The notes under the pieces: model-generated | What the model was told of the DNA's origin: nothing | Database searches by the model: none | Seen by the model: the letters and a program-made list of their open reading frames with translations, nothing else | Origin: Rhodanobacter thiooxydans | GTDB taxonomy: Bacteria > Pseudomonadota > Gammaproteobacteria > Xanthomonadales > Rhodanobacteraceae | Length of the DNA: 64,000 nt | Reading direction: 5' to 3' | Assembly: GCF_021545845.1 (NCBI RefSeq) | Contig: NZ_CP088923.1 | Span: 1,240,001 to 1,304,000, forward strand | Translations under genes and position numbers: made by a program | Shown: positions 21,021 through 28,655 of the stretch, in pieces | Position numbering within the stretch: the stretch's first letter is position 1 | Layout of the letters: each line of letters opens with the position of its first letter

Positions 21021-21079
21021 TGGAAGCGGGCGATCGCTTCCTCACAGTCCGGATAAAGAGAAGACGGCAGGCGGGCGCT

Positions 21080-21097
21080 GCACGGCGCGCGCCGTGC
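21080..21097 (+). promoter_or_regulatory. Stem in the expression platform region of the FMN riboswitch
   Basis: A 7-bp perfect stem (GCACGGC / GCCGTGC) with a 4-base GC loop lies between the riboswitch aptamer and ribE. No U-run follows, so if regulatory it is more likely involved in Rho-dependent or translational control than intrinsic termination. Confidence 0.4.
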
Positions 21098-21197
21098 CTC
21101 ATGCCTTGGGGCGTACTCGCTCAACATGCTGCGGGATACGTTTCATGAAATGCAGTGCATCCATGCGGTTCGCCATCCTCCGGCCGGGGGAGCGCTG

Positions 21198-21839
21198 ATG
21201 TTCACCGGCATCATCCAGTCCGTGGGCCGCGTCGCGCGGCTCGAACCGCGCGGCGGCGACGTGCGGCTGCACGTCGATACCGCCGACCTCGACCTTGGCG
21301 ACGCGCAGCTGGGCGACTCGATCGCCGTCTCCGGCGTGTGCCTCACCGCGATCGCGCTGGAGCCGCATGGCTTCAGCGCCGATGTCTCCAACGAGACCTT
21401 GTCGCTCACTTCGCTGGGCCAGCTGAAGGCCGGTGACCCGGTGAACCTGGAAAAGGCGTTGCGCCTGGCCGACCGCCTTGGCGGGCACCTGGTCTCCGGC
21501 CACGTCGACGGCCTCGGCAAGGTGGTCTCGATCGCGCCGGACGGGCGCTCGCAGCGCTGGACCTTCGAGGTGCCGGCGGCGCTGGCGCGCTACATCGCGG
21601 CAAAAGGTTCGGTCTGCATCGACGGCACCAGCCTCACCGTCAACGAGGTGGCCGGCGACCGCTTCGGCGTCAACCTGATCCCGCACACCGTCGAACACAC
21701 CGCGTTCCACGCCCGCCGCGTGGGCGACGCGGTGAACATCGAGGTGGACGTGGTGGCGCGCTACATCGAGCGGCTGCTGTCGCGGGGCGAGACGCCGAAG
21801 CTGGACGAGGCCTTCCTCAAGCAGCACGGCTTCGCCTGA
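21198..21839 (+). CDS. ribE: Riboflavin synthase, alpha chain
   Basis: Condenses two molecules of 6,7-dimethyl-8-ribityllumazine to riboflavin. The 213-residue protein shows the two internal lumazine-binding repeats. Repeat one begins MFTGIIQSVGRVARLEPRGGDVRLHV and carries GDSIAVSGVCLTA. Repeat two has LGGHLVSGHVDGLGKV and GSVCIDGTSLTVNEV. The start is the ATG giving MFTGII, the canonical N-terminus. It is preceded by the FMN riboswitch and is likely co-transcribed with ribBA. Confidence 0.97.
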   Translation: MFTGIIQSVGRVARLEPRGGDVRLHVDTADLDLGDAQLGDSIAVSGVCLTAIALEPHGFSADVSNETLSLTSLGQLKAGDPVNLEKALRLADRLGGHLVSGHVDGLGKVVSIAPDGRSQRWTFEVPAALARYIAAKGSVCIDGTSLTVNEVAGDRFGVNLIPHTVEHTAFHARRVGDAVNIEVDVVARYIERLLSRGETPKLDEAFLKQHGFA

Positions 21840-21844
21840 TTTGA

Positions 21845-21962
21845 AGCCCCTCTCCCGCCGGGAGAGGGGTTGGGGTGAGGGTCCGTGCGAAGCCACGATA
21901 CCTCGCTCCGCCCGTACCCTCATCCGCCCCTTCGGGGCACCTTCTCCCAATGGGAGAAGGGA
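21845..21962. repeat. REP-like element, family R1 (inverted pair)
   Basis: CCCTCTCCCGCCGGGAGAGGGG with a TTGGGGTGAGGGTCCG tail, then the inverted copy ending in TTCTCCCAATGGGAGAAGG, fills the space between ribE and ribBA. Same family as 15690-15852. As it lies within a presumed operon, its hairpins may affect mRNA processing. Confidence 0.75.
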
Positions 21963-21983
21963 ACCATCACACGGATACACGCC

Positions 21984-23075
21984 ATGGCTTTCAATACCAT
22001 TCCCGAAATCCTCGAAGACATCCGCGCCGGCCGCATGGTGGTGATCCTCGACGACGAGGACCGCGAGAACGAAGGCGACCTGATCATGGCCGCGCAGATG
22101 GTGCGGCCCGAGGACGTGAACTTCATGGTGCGCGAGGCGCGCGGCCTGCTGTGCCTCACGCTGACCGAGCAGCGCACGCGCCAGCTCGGCCTGCGCCCGA
22201 TGGTCAGCGACAACACCTCGGCCTACCACACCAACTTCACCGTCTCGATCGAGGCGGCCGAGGGTGTTACCACCGGCATCTCGGCGCACGACCGTGCACG
22301 CACGATCCAGGTCGCGGTGAAGTCGGACGCGAAGCCGCAGGACCTGTCGCAGCCCGGCCACATCTTCCCGCTCACCGCACAGCCGGGCGGCGTGCTGACC
22401 CGCGCCGGACATACCGAAGCCGGTTGCGACCTGGCCGCACTGGCTGGGCTGGAACCCTCGGCGGTGCTGATCGAGATCCTGCACGAGGACGGTTCGATGG
22501 CGCGCCGGCCGGAGCTGGAGATCTTCGCGCGCAAGCACGGCCTGAAGATCGGTTCCATCGCCGAGCTGATCCGCTATCGCCTCGAAACCGAGAAGACCGT
22601 GCAGCGCGTGCACGAGGAAGCGGTGGAGACCGAGTTCGGTCCGTTCCGGCTGGTGGCCTACCGCGATGCGATCCGTCGCGGCCTGCACTACGCGCTGGTG
22701 CGCGGCAAGGTCGACGATGGCGCGCCGGCACTGACTCGCGTGCACGTGCGCAACACCTTGTCCGACGTGCTGCACCTGAAGCGCGACGACCTCGGCCTCA
22801 CGGTCACTGCGGCATTGCGCCGGATCGCCGACGAGGACCGCGGCGTGCTGCTGGTGCTGTCCGGTGAGGACACGCCCGAAGCGCTGCTGGCCCGGCTCAG
22901 CCGCCAGCCGGGCAAGCAGGCGCCGGAGGAAGCGCAGCAGCAGGAATGGCGCCAGCTCGGCCTCGGCGCGCAGATCCTGGCCGACCTCGGCGTGCACCGC
23001 CTGCGCGTGCTGGGCACGCCGCGCAAGCTGGTGGGGCTGGGCGGTTTCGGGCTCGAAGTGGTCGAATACGTCTAA
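21984..23075 (+). CDS. ribBA: 3,4-dihydroxy-2-butanone 4-phosphate synthase with degenerate GTP cyclohydrolase II domain
   Basis: A 363-residue RibBA-type fusion. The N-terminal RibB domain (about 1-200) is complete, with the acidic active-site loop [16 protein letters not shown], and HTEAGCDLA with the catalytic His. It makes the four-carbon precursor of lumazine. The C-terminal RibA-like domain (about 205-363) contains no cysteine at all, so the three zinc ligands of GTP cyclohydrolase II are absent. This half is probably inactive, and a separate ribA should exist elsewhere. The symbol follows architecture, not activity. Confidence 0.92.
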   Translation: MAFNTIPEILEDIRAGRMVVILDDEDRENEGDLIMAAQMVRPEDVNFMVREARGLLCLTLTEQRTRQLGLRPMVSDNTSAYHTNFTVSIEAAEGVTTGISAHDRARTIQVAVKSDAKPQDLSQPGHIFPLTAQPGGVLTRAGHTEAGCDLAALAGLEPSAVLIEILHEDGSMARRPELEIFARKHGLKIGSIAELIRYRLETEKTVQRVHEEAVETEFGPFRLVAYRDAIRRGLHYALVRGKVDDGAPALTRVHVRNTLSDVLHLKRDDLGLTVTAALRRIADEDRGVLLVLSGEDTPEALLARLSRQPGKQAPEEAQQQEWRQLGLGAQILADLGVHRLRVLGTPRKLVGLGGFGLEVVEYV

Positions 23076-23092
23076 TCCGTTCTCTTCCATGT

Positions 23093-23182
23093 AAGGAGCC
23101 CACTGGCGGGCGATGCTTTTGGGCCGGGATTCGGGATTCGGGATTCGCAAAAGCCAAAGCATCGCCCGCCAGTGGGCTCCTT
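23093..23182. repeat. R3 repeat with perfect 27-bp inverted arms
   Basis: Left arm 23093-23119 (AAGGAGCCCACTGGCGGGCG...) and right arm 23156-23182 are exact complements around GGGATTCGGGATTCGGGATTC. It is the sister of 19577-19676, with one transition in each arm preserved as a compensated pair (CACTGG/CCAGTG versus CGCTGG/CCAGCG). This indicates that the hairpin is maintained or copied as a unit. It ends just before the IS110-type element's left flank. Confidence 0.85.
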
Positions 23183-23419
23183 AGGTCTTGATGTCCGACC
23201 TGTCAGGGTCGAGCATTCCCGACTGATCATCGGGGGAACCGGGTGATGCCGATGCGCTCCTTTGGCTTCGAGCCCGTGACGTAGATGCACACCCCGGTTC
23301 CGATTTCGCTCATCCAGAAGTTTGAACGGTACCCTCGGCCCGCCACTGGCGTGAGCCTGCACACCTAAGGATCAGCCGGATGAGCATGGTGATCGGAACA
23401 AACCATGCGAGGTAAGGCG
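23183..23419 (+). ncRNA. Left-end non-coding region of the IS110-type element; candidate bridge RNA
   Basis: About 235 bases without a gene precede the transposase, against only about 110 bases downstream of it. IS110-group elements of the DEDD recombinase family carry a structured guide (bridge) RNA in this upstream segment, while the IS1111 group carries it downstream. The asymmetry therefore fits an upstream bridge RNA. I did not identify the exact element ends or fold the RNA, so this is inference from position. Confidence 0.4.
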
Positions 23420-24480
23420 ATGACAAACGTTGTGGGAGTGGATGTGGCCAAGGCCACGTTTGATGTGGCCGTTGGTCTGGCCAAGCCGGGCAAATTCCAG
23501 ACACGCGCCAAGGTGGCCAATCGTGAAGAAGGCTTCCAGGAGTTGATGACCTGGTTGGACAAGCACGCGCCGGAAGCGGCGGTGTGCATGGAAGCGACGG
23601 GGATCTATCACGAGGCACTGGCCATCTTCCTGGTACAGCAAGGCAAGACGGTCTACGTGGCCAATCCGGCGCAAGTAAAGTACTTCGGCAAGAGCCAGCT
23701 GACGCGAACCAAGACCGACCGCACAGACGCCAAGCTCATTGCGCAGTTCGCCACCAGTCAGCAGGCCGGCACCCATCCGATGGCGCCGTGGATGCCGCCG
23801 ACAGCGGCCCAGCGCACCTTGCGCGCGCTGGTCGAACGGCTGGACGATCTCAAGGGCATGGAGCGGATGGAAGCGAACCGACTCGACGTCGCCAATGACG
23901 CCGTACGCGACTCGGTGGAAGCGTCGCTCAAGGAACTGCGCAAGCAGATCAAGGCGCTGGAGCAGCGCATCAACAATCACATCGACAAGGATCCCCAGCT
24001 GCGCTACGACGCGGCGTTGATGACGTCCATCCCCGGCATCGCCAAGACCACGTCGGCCTCCCTGCTCGCCGCACTGGGCGACCTGCGACGCTTCGACGCG
24101 CCGGGCAAGCTGGTCGCCTTCGCCGGCCTCAACCCGGCACGGCGCGAGTCGGGCACGCTCAAGGGACAGGTCCGGATCTCCAAAACCGGTGCCCCCGGCT
24201 TGCGCGCCAAACTCTACTTTCCCGCCATCTGCGCCAAGAACCACAACCCCGTGGTTCGTGCCTTCTGCGAACGGTTGCTCGCACGCGGGAAGCTCCCCAT
24301 CGTGACCGTGTGTGCCGCCATGCGGAAGCTCCTGCACCTAGTCTGGGGCGTCATCCATACCAACTCGCTGTTTGATCCTGACTACCCCAGACACCGCCTC
24401 GTTGCCTCTGCGCACGCATCACCTGGATGCTCGCTTGCATAACGCGGAACGAGACGGTATCTACGACAGCAGGTTCGTCA
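23186..24480 (+). mobile_element. IS110-family insertion sequence (boundaries approximate)
   Basis: One transposase gene plus short flanks. IS110 elements lack terminal inverted repeats and usually make no clear target duplication, so the borders given are only estimates: after the R3 repeat on the left, before the ldcA leader on the right. It sits between ribBA and ldcA/ribH and so breaks the riboflavin gene run. The adjacent palindromic repeat may have been its target, as several IS110 relatives insert in REP sequences. Confidence 0.7.
23420..24442 (+). CDS. IS110-family transposase (DEDD recombinase)
   Basis: A 340-residue recombinase. The N-terminal RuvC-like DEDD domain has VVGVDVAKATFDVAV, the acidic VCMEATGIYHEAL, and KTDRTDAKLIAQF. 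A coiled-coil linker follows (LKELRKQIKALEQRINNHI). The C-terminal Transposase_20 domain has the conserved SIPGIAKTTSASLLA and GLNPARRESGTLKGQVRISKTG, containing the serine region proposed for strand exchange. An ATG five codons upstream exists, but a GAGGTAAGG ribosome site favours 23420. The frame is intact, so the element may be active. Confidence 0.93.
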   Translation: MTNVVGVDVAKATFDVAVGLAKPGKFQTRAKVANREEGFQELMTWLDKHAPEAAVCMEATGIYHEALAIFLVQQGKTVYVANPAQVKYFGKSQLTRTKTDRTDAKLIAQFATSQQAGTHPMAPWMPPTAAQRTLRALVERLDDLKGMERMEANRLDVANDAVRDSVEASLKELRKQIKALEQRINNHIDKDPQLRYDAALMTSIPGIAKTTSASLLAALGDLRRFDAPGKLVAFAGLNPARRESGTLKGQVRISKTGAPGLRAKLYFPAICAKNHNPVVRAFCERLLARGKLPIVTVCAAMRKLLHLVWGVIHTNSLFDPDYPRHRLVASAHASPGCSLA

Positions 24481-24556
24481 TTCCGAGGCTATCGTCCTGC
24501 CATGCCGTAACCGCGTCGTCACCGCATAATCGAGCTTTCTTTCAGCGGCCCAGCCC

Positions 24557-25501
24557 ATGCCTGAAACCCGCATCCGCCTGATCGCCCCTTCCGGCTACCC
24601 GCACGATCGCCTGGCGATGGCGCGTGGCGTCGAGCGTTTGCAGGCGGCGGGCTGCCGTGTGGACGGCCTGGAGGTGCTCGAGCGCAGCGAGCTGCGCTAT
24701 GCCGGCAGCGACGCGCAGCGGGCTGCCGACCTCAACGCGCTGGCTACCGCGGACGAGTTGCCGGACATCGCGCTGGCGATCCGCGGCGGCTACGGCGCCA
24801 CGCGTCTGCTGGCGCAGCTGCATTACGACGCCCTGCGCGAATGCCTCAGCGGCAGCAGCACCGTGCTGGTCGGCCACAGCGACTTCACCGCGCTGCAGCT
24901 GGCGCTGCATGCGAAGAGCGGCCTGTGCACGTTCAGCGGCCCGATGCTGGGCGCCGACTTCGGCGCCGAAACGCTCAGTGCATTCACCTGGCAGCACTTC
25001 TGGGGCACCGTGCGTGCGCCCTCGGCGCAAGTCGAATGGGCCACCGCGCCCGACGCCGAGCTCGACGTCCAGGGGCCGCTGTGGGGCGGCAACCTGGCCG
25101 TGCTGTGCAGCCTGCTCGGCACGCCGTATTTCCCGGGCGTCGACGGCCGCGGCATCGACGGCGGCATCCTGTTCGTCGAGGACGTCGGCGAGCCGCCGTT
25201 CCGGATCGAGCGGATGCTGTACCAGTTGCAGCTGTCGGGCGTACTGGGGCGCCAGCGCGCACTGCTGCTGGGCCATTTCAGCCAGTGCCGGCCCAGCAGC
25301 TACGACAACGGCTACGACCTGGCCGACAGCTTCGCGCAGATCCGCCGGGTCAGCGGCGTGCCGGTGCTCGGCGGCCTGCCGATCGGCCACGAGCCGGACA
25401 AGTGCACCCTGCCGTTCGGCGCGCCGGCGCGGCTGCGCGTCGCGGGCGGCGAGGCGCGGCTATCCTTCAGCGGCTATCCGCATTTGCCGCCCGGCGTTTG
25501 A
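24557..25501 (+). CDS. ldcA: LD-carboxypeptidase (peptidase family S66)
   Basis: Cleaves the terminal D-alanine from tetrapeptide stems of murein during cytoplasmic recycling. The 314-residue protein has the S66 layout: RLIAPSGYP at the start, LAIRGGYGATRLL, the nucleophile serine in LVGHSDFTALQ (Ser about 108), the general-base Glu in ILFVEDVGEPPFRIERML, and His in GLPIGHEPDKCTLPFG. No signal peptide is present. Its position between ribBA and ribH, next to an IS, is unusual for this cluster. Confidence 0.93.
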   Translation: MPETRIRLIAPSGYPHDRLAMARGVERLQAAGCRVDGLEVLERSELRYAGSDAQRAADLNALATADELPDIALAIRGGYGATRLLAQLHYDALRECLSGSSTVLVGHSDFTALQLALHAKSGLCTFSGPMLGADFGAETLSAFTWQHFWGTVRAPSAQVEWATAPDAELDVQGPLWGGNLAVLCSLLGTPYFPGVDGRGIDGGILFVEDVGEPPFRIERMLYQLQLSGVLGRQRALLLGHFSQCRPSSYDNGYDLADSFAQIRRVSGVPVLGGLPIGHEPDKCTLPFGAPARLRVAGGEARLSFSGYPHLPPGV

Positions 25502-25504
25502 GCG

Positions 25505-25612
25505 CGGCTCCTCCCCCTGCGTGCAGGGGGAGGTTGGAGGGGGTAAAGCTCTTCTTGAAGATCAAGAGCGAACCCCATCCCAACCCTCCCCTGCGAGCAG
25601 GGGAGGGAGCCT
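25505..25612. repeat. REP-like element, family R2 (inverted pair)
   Basis: CTCCCCCTGCGTGCAGGGGGAGG with a TTGGAGGGGG tail and its inverted mate CCCAACCCTCCCCTGCGAGCAGGGGAGGG lie between ldcA and ribH. Related pairs lie at 50338-50442 and 58859-58965. Each half is a short GC-rich hairpin. Confidence 0.75.
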
Positions 25613-25687
25613 GCGCGAGCAGGCGGAGGGCCAAACCCGTAAAATGCCCGCTCCATATGGGCCGCACGCCCACTCAAGGAAACCGCA

Positions 25688-26149
25688 ATGAAGACCATCG
25701 AAGGCGATTTCGCCACCCCGAAAGGCCGTTTCGCCATCGTCGCCGGTCGCTTCAACGGCTTCGTCGTCGAGCCGCTAGTGGCCGGTGCGCGCGATGCGCT
25801 GCTGCGCCACGGCGTGAAGGACGACGCGATCGAACTGGTGCGCGTGCCAGGCGCGTGGGAAATCGCGCTGGCCGCGCACAAGCTGGCGAATTCGGGCAAG
25901 TACGCGGCGGTGATCGCGCTGGGCGCGGTGATCCGCGGCGCCACCCCGCACTTCGATTTCGTCGCCGGCGAATGTGCCAAGGGCCTGGCCAAGGCTGCGC
26001 TGGATTCCGGCGTGCCGGTGGCGTTCGGCGTGCTGACCACCGACAGCATCGAGCAGGCGATCGAGCGCGCCGGCACCAAGGCCGGCAACAAGGGCGCCGA
26101 CGCTGCGATGGCCGCACTGGAAATGGTCAACCTGTACGGGAAGCTGTGA
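25688..26149 (+). CDS. ribH: 6,7-dimethyl-8-ribityllumazine synthase
   Basis: Penultimate riboflavin step: joins the ribityl-amino-pyrimidine to dihydroxybutanone phosphate. The 153-residue subunit shows the substrate-binding [17 protein letters not shown], the [18 protein letters not shown] loop, and the phosphate loop [16 protein letters not shown] with active-site His. Family members assemble as 60-mers or decamers. It overlaps nusB by one base (TGATG), showing co-transcription. It is separated from ribE/ribBA by the IS and ldcA. Confidence 0.97.
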   Translation: MKTIEGDFATPKGRFAIVAGRFNGFVVEPLVAGARDALLRHGVKDDAIELVRVPGAWEIALAAHKLANSGKYAAVIALGAVIRGATPHFDFVAGECAKGLAKAALDSGVPVAFGVLTTDSIEQAIERAGTKAGNKGADAAMAALEMVNLYGKL

Positions 26150-26595
26150 TGCACCACGCCCCGCAAGGCATCGACCTGGCCGCGCGCTCGCGTGCCCGCC
26201 GCCGCGCCTTGCAGGCGCTGTATGCGTGGCAGCTCTCCGGCAGCCACATGAACGCGGTGATCGAGCAGTTCCGCCACGAACAGGACATGGAAGTGGCCGA
26301 CCTCGACTATTTCGAAGATCTGCTGCACGGCGTGGAGAAAAACGTCGACGTACTGGACGCCAGCTTGCGTCCGCACCTCGATCGCGAGGTAGCGCAGGTC
26401 GACCCGATCGAACGCGCCGCGCTGCGGCTGGCCGCCTACGAGCTGAAGTTTCGCCCCGACGTGCCGTATCGCGTGGTGATCAACGAGGCGATCGAGGTGA
26501 CCAAGCGCTTCGGCGCCGACCACGGCCACAGCTATGTCAACGGCGTGCTGGACAAGCTGGCCGGCGACCTGCGCGCGGTCGAGAAGCGCGGCTGA
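26149..26595 (+). CDS. nusB: Transcription antitermination factor NusB
   Basis: An all-helical protein of 148 residues that, with NusE/S10, binds boxA of rRNA leaders and supports processive antitermination. Signature stretches are ARSRARRRALQALYAWQLSG at the RNA-binding N-terminus and DPIERAALRLAAYELKFRPDVPYRVVINEAIEVTKRFG...SYVNGVLDKLA. Translation is coupled to ribH and to the next gene through one-base overlaps. The ribH-nusB order is conserved in proteobacteria. Confidence 0.97.
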   Translation: MHHAPQGIDLAARSRARRRALQALYAWQLSGSHMNAVIEQFRHEQDMEVADLDYFEDLLHGVEKNVDVLDASLRPHLDREVAQVDPIERAALRLAAYELKFRPDVPYRVVINEAIEVTKRFGADHGHSYVNGVLDKLAGDLRAVEKRG

Positions 26596-27137
26596 TGCCG
26601 GGCGCTACGGGGGCGCCGGACGGGCAGGTGCCGGAAATCGAGACCGCGCGGTTGCGCCTGCGCGCGCACCAGGCCGGCGATCACGCCAGCTGCACGGCGA
26701 TCTGGTCGGATCCCGCGGTCACCCGCCACATCGGTGGGCGCCCGTTCACCGCCGAGGAAGTGTGGAAGCGCCTGCTGCAGTATCGCGGGCTGTGGAGCCT
26801 GCTCGGCTACGGCTATTGGGCCGTCGAGGAGAAAGCCAGCGGTCGCTACGTCGGCGACGTCGGTTTCGCCGACTTGGCGCGCGAACTGCAGCCCTCGTTG
26901 CGCGGCATGCTGGAGTGCGGCTGGGTGCTGGCGCCGCAGGTGCACGGCAAGGGCTATGCGAGCGAGGCGGTGGCGGCGATCGCGCCCTGGGCCGACCTGC
27001 AGTTTCCCGACCGGCGCGTGGTGTGCATCATCGCGCCGGAGAACCAGGCGTCGATCCGGGTCGCGGAAAAAGCCGGTTTCCGTCTGTGGCAACCGTCGAC
27101 CTATCACGACAGTCCCACCCTCGTGTTCAGCCGTTGA
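26595..27137 (+). CDS. GNAT-family N-acetyltransferase (RimJ/RimL-like)
   Basis: A 180-residue acetyltransferase with the acetyl-CoA fold: IETARLRLRAHQAGDH at the start, then the CoA pyrophosphate loop in VLAPQVHGKGYASEAVAAIAPWA, and ENQASIRVAEKAGFRL at the end. The family acetylates protein N-termini, ribosomal proteins or small molecules; the target is unknown here. Its ATG overlaps the nusB stop, so it sits within the ribH-nusB-thiL-pgpA operon as an insertion relative to E. coli. Confidence 0.88.
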   Translation: MPGATGAPDGQVPEIETARLRLRAHQAGDHASCTAIWSDPAVTRHIGGRPFTAEEVWKRLLQYRGLWSLLGYGYWAVEEKASGRYVGDVGFADLARELQPSLRGMLECGWVLAPQVHGKGYASEAVAAIAPWADLQFPDRRVVCIIAPENQASIRVAEKAGFRLWQPSTYHDSPTLVFSR

Positions 27138-27157
27138 CCTTGCGTGGGGACTCCCCG

Positions 27158-28126
27158 ATGGAATTCGACCTGATCGAACTGATCCGCCAACATACCGCGC
27201 AAGCGCGCGACGACGTACGCCTCGGCATCGGCGACGACGCCGCCGTGCTGGCGGTGCCAGCGGGGAAGGAACTGGCGGTGGCGATCGACACCCTGGTCGA
27301 GGGCGTGCATTTTCCGCGGGGCACCGCGCCGATGGACATCGGCTGGAAGGCGCTGGCGGTGAATCTGTCCGACCTCGCCGCGATGGGCGCCAGCCCGGCC
27401 TGGGCGCTGCTCGCGCTGACCATGCCCAGCGCGGACACGGCCTTCGTCGAGGGTCTTGCCGAGGGTTTCGCCAGGTTGGCGCAACCGCACCGCCTGGCCC
27501 TGGTCGGCGGCGACACCACCCGCGGGCCGTTGACGATCAGCGTGGCCGTGCACGGCTTCGTGCCGCCGGGCCAGGCGCTCACCCGCGCCGGCGCGCGTGC
27601 CGGCGACGTGGTGCTGGTCACCGGCACGCTGGGCGACGCGGCCGCCGGCCTGCATGGCGTGCAGCATCCGCCGCGCGACGACGACAACCGTGCCGGGCTG
27701 CGCGCGTTCCTGGGCGAGCGGCTGAACCGCCCGACGCCGCGGCTGGCGGCTGGCGCCGCGCTGCGCGGACAGGCCACGGCGTGCATCGACATCTCCGACG
27801 GACTGCTCGCCGACCTCGGCCACATCTGCACGGCCAGTGGCGTCGGCGCGGAAATCGAGGCCGCCTGGCTGCCGCGCTCGTTGGCGCTGCTGGAGCTGTA
27901 CGACGAAACCACCGCGCTGCACTTCGCCCTGAGCGGCGGCGACGACTACGAACTGTGCTTCACCGCGCCGGCCGCCCGTGTCGCCGAACTTCAGGCCGGC
28001 CTGGCCCGGCTCGGTTGCGGCGCCACGAAGATCGGCCGCATCCTGGAGGGCGAAGGCGTGCGCGTGCGTGCCGCCGACGGCTCGTGGCTGGCCACGGACC
28101 GGCCGGGCTGGGAGCACTTCGCGTGA
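27158..28126 (+). CDS. thiL: Thiamine-monophosphate kinase
   Basis: Phosphorylates thiamine monophosphate to the active cofactor thiamine diphosphate. The 322-residue PurM-like protein has the metal and ATP residues in RLGIGDDAAVL, the substrate-binding AIDTLVEGVHF, LAVNLSDLAAMGA, and CIDISDGLLADLGH. The order nusB-thiL-pgpA matches E. coli apart from the GNAT gene. Its stop overlaps the pgpA GTG start. Confidence 0.97.
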   Translation: MEFDLIELIRQHTAQARDDVRLGIGDDAAVLAVPAGKELAVAIDTLVEGVHFPRGTAPMDIGWKALAVNLSDLAAMGASPAWALLALTMPSADTAFVEGLAEGFARLAQPHRLALVGGDTTRGPLTISVAVHGFVPPGQALTRAGARAGDVVLVTGTLGDAAAGLHGVQHPPRDDDNRAGLRAFLGERLNRPTPRLAAGAALRGQATACIDISDGLLADLGHICTASGVGAEIEAAWLPRSLALLELYDETTALHFALSGGDDYELCFTAPAARVAELQAGLARLGCGATKIGRILEGEGVRVRAADGSWLATDRPGWEHFA

Positions 28127-28647
28127 GCGCGAAGAAGACCCTCAGCGCAGGGCAGCGGCGCGCCCTGCTGGCCACGCCGGCCGGCTGGCTGGCGTGCGGC
28201 TTCGGCTCGGGCCTGGCGCCGGTGGCGCAGGGCACGTTCGGCTCGCTGGCCGCGCTGCTGCCGTGGCTGCTGCTGCGCGAGCTGCCGTTGCCGATCTATC
28301 TAATCGTGCTGCTGGCCGGTTTTGGCGTGGGCGTGTGGGCCTGCAACGTGGCCGGCCGTGCGCTTGGCGTCGACGACCACCGCAGCCTGGTGTGGGACGA
28401 ATTCATCGGCCAGTGGATTGCGCTGCTGCCGCTGCTGCTTCCCGCACTGCTGCCGGCCGGCGGATTCGCGTGGTGGATGTTGCTGGCCGGCTTCGTGTTG
28501 TTCCGCCTGTTCGACGTGTGGAAGCCATGGCCGATCCGCTGGCTGGACCGGCGCGTGAAGGGCGGCATGGGCGTGATGATCGACGACGTGGTCGCCGGCG
28601 TGTTCGCCGCGATCGTGCTGGCCCTGGCGCTGTACCCGCAACGCTGA
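28123..28647 (+). CDS. pgpA: Phosphatidylglycerophosphatase A
   Basis: Dephosphorylates phosphatidylglycerol phosphate to phosphatidylglycerol in the inner membrane. The 174-residue protein has four hydrophobic segments and the PgpA motifs GFGSGLAPVAQGTFGSLAAL, DDHRSLVWDEFIGQWIAL, and FRLFDVWKPWPIRWLDRRVKGGMGVMIDDVVAG. The GTG start (GTGA overlap with thiL) is needed because no ATG precedes the conserved GSGLAP region. Confidence 0.95.
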   Translation: MSAKKTLSAGQRRALLATPAGWLACGFGSGLAPVAQGTFGSLAALLPWLLLRELPLPIYLIVLLAGFGVGVWACNVAGRALGVDDHRSLVWDEFIGQWIALLPLLLPALLPAGGFAWWMLLAGFVLFRLFDVWKPWPIRWLDRRVKGGMGVMIDDVVAGVFAAIVLALALYPQR

Positions 28648-28655
28648 CGGTGGTG

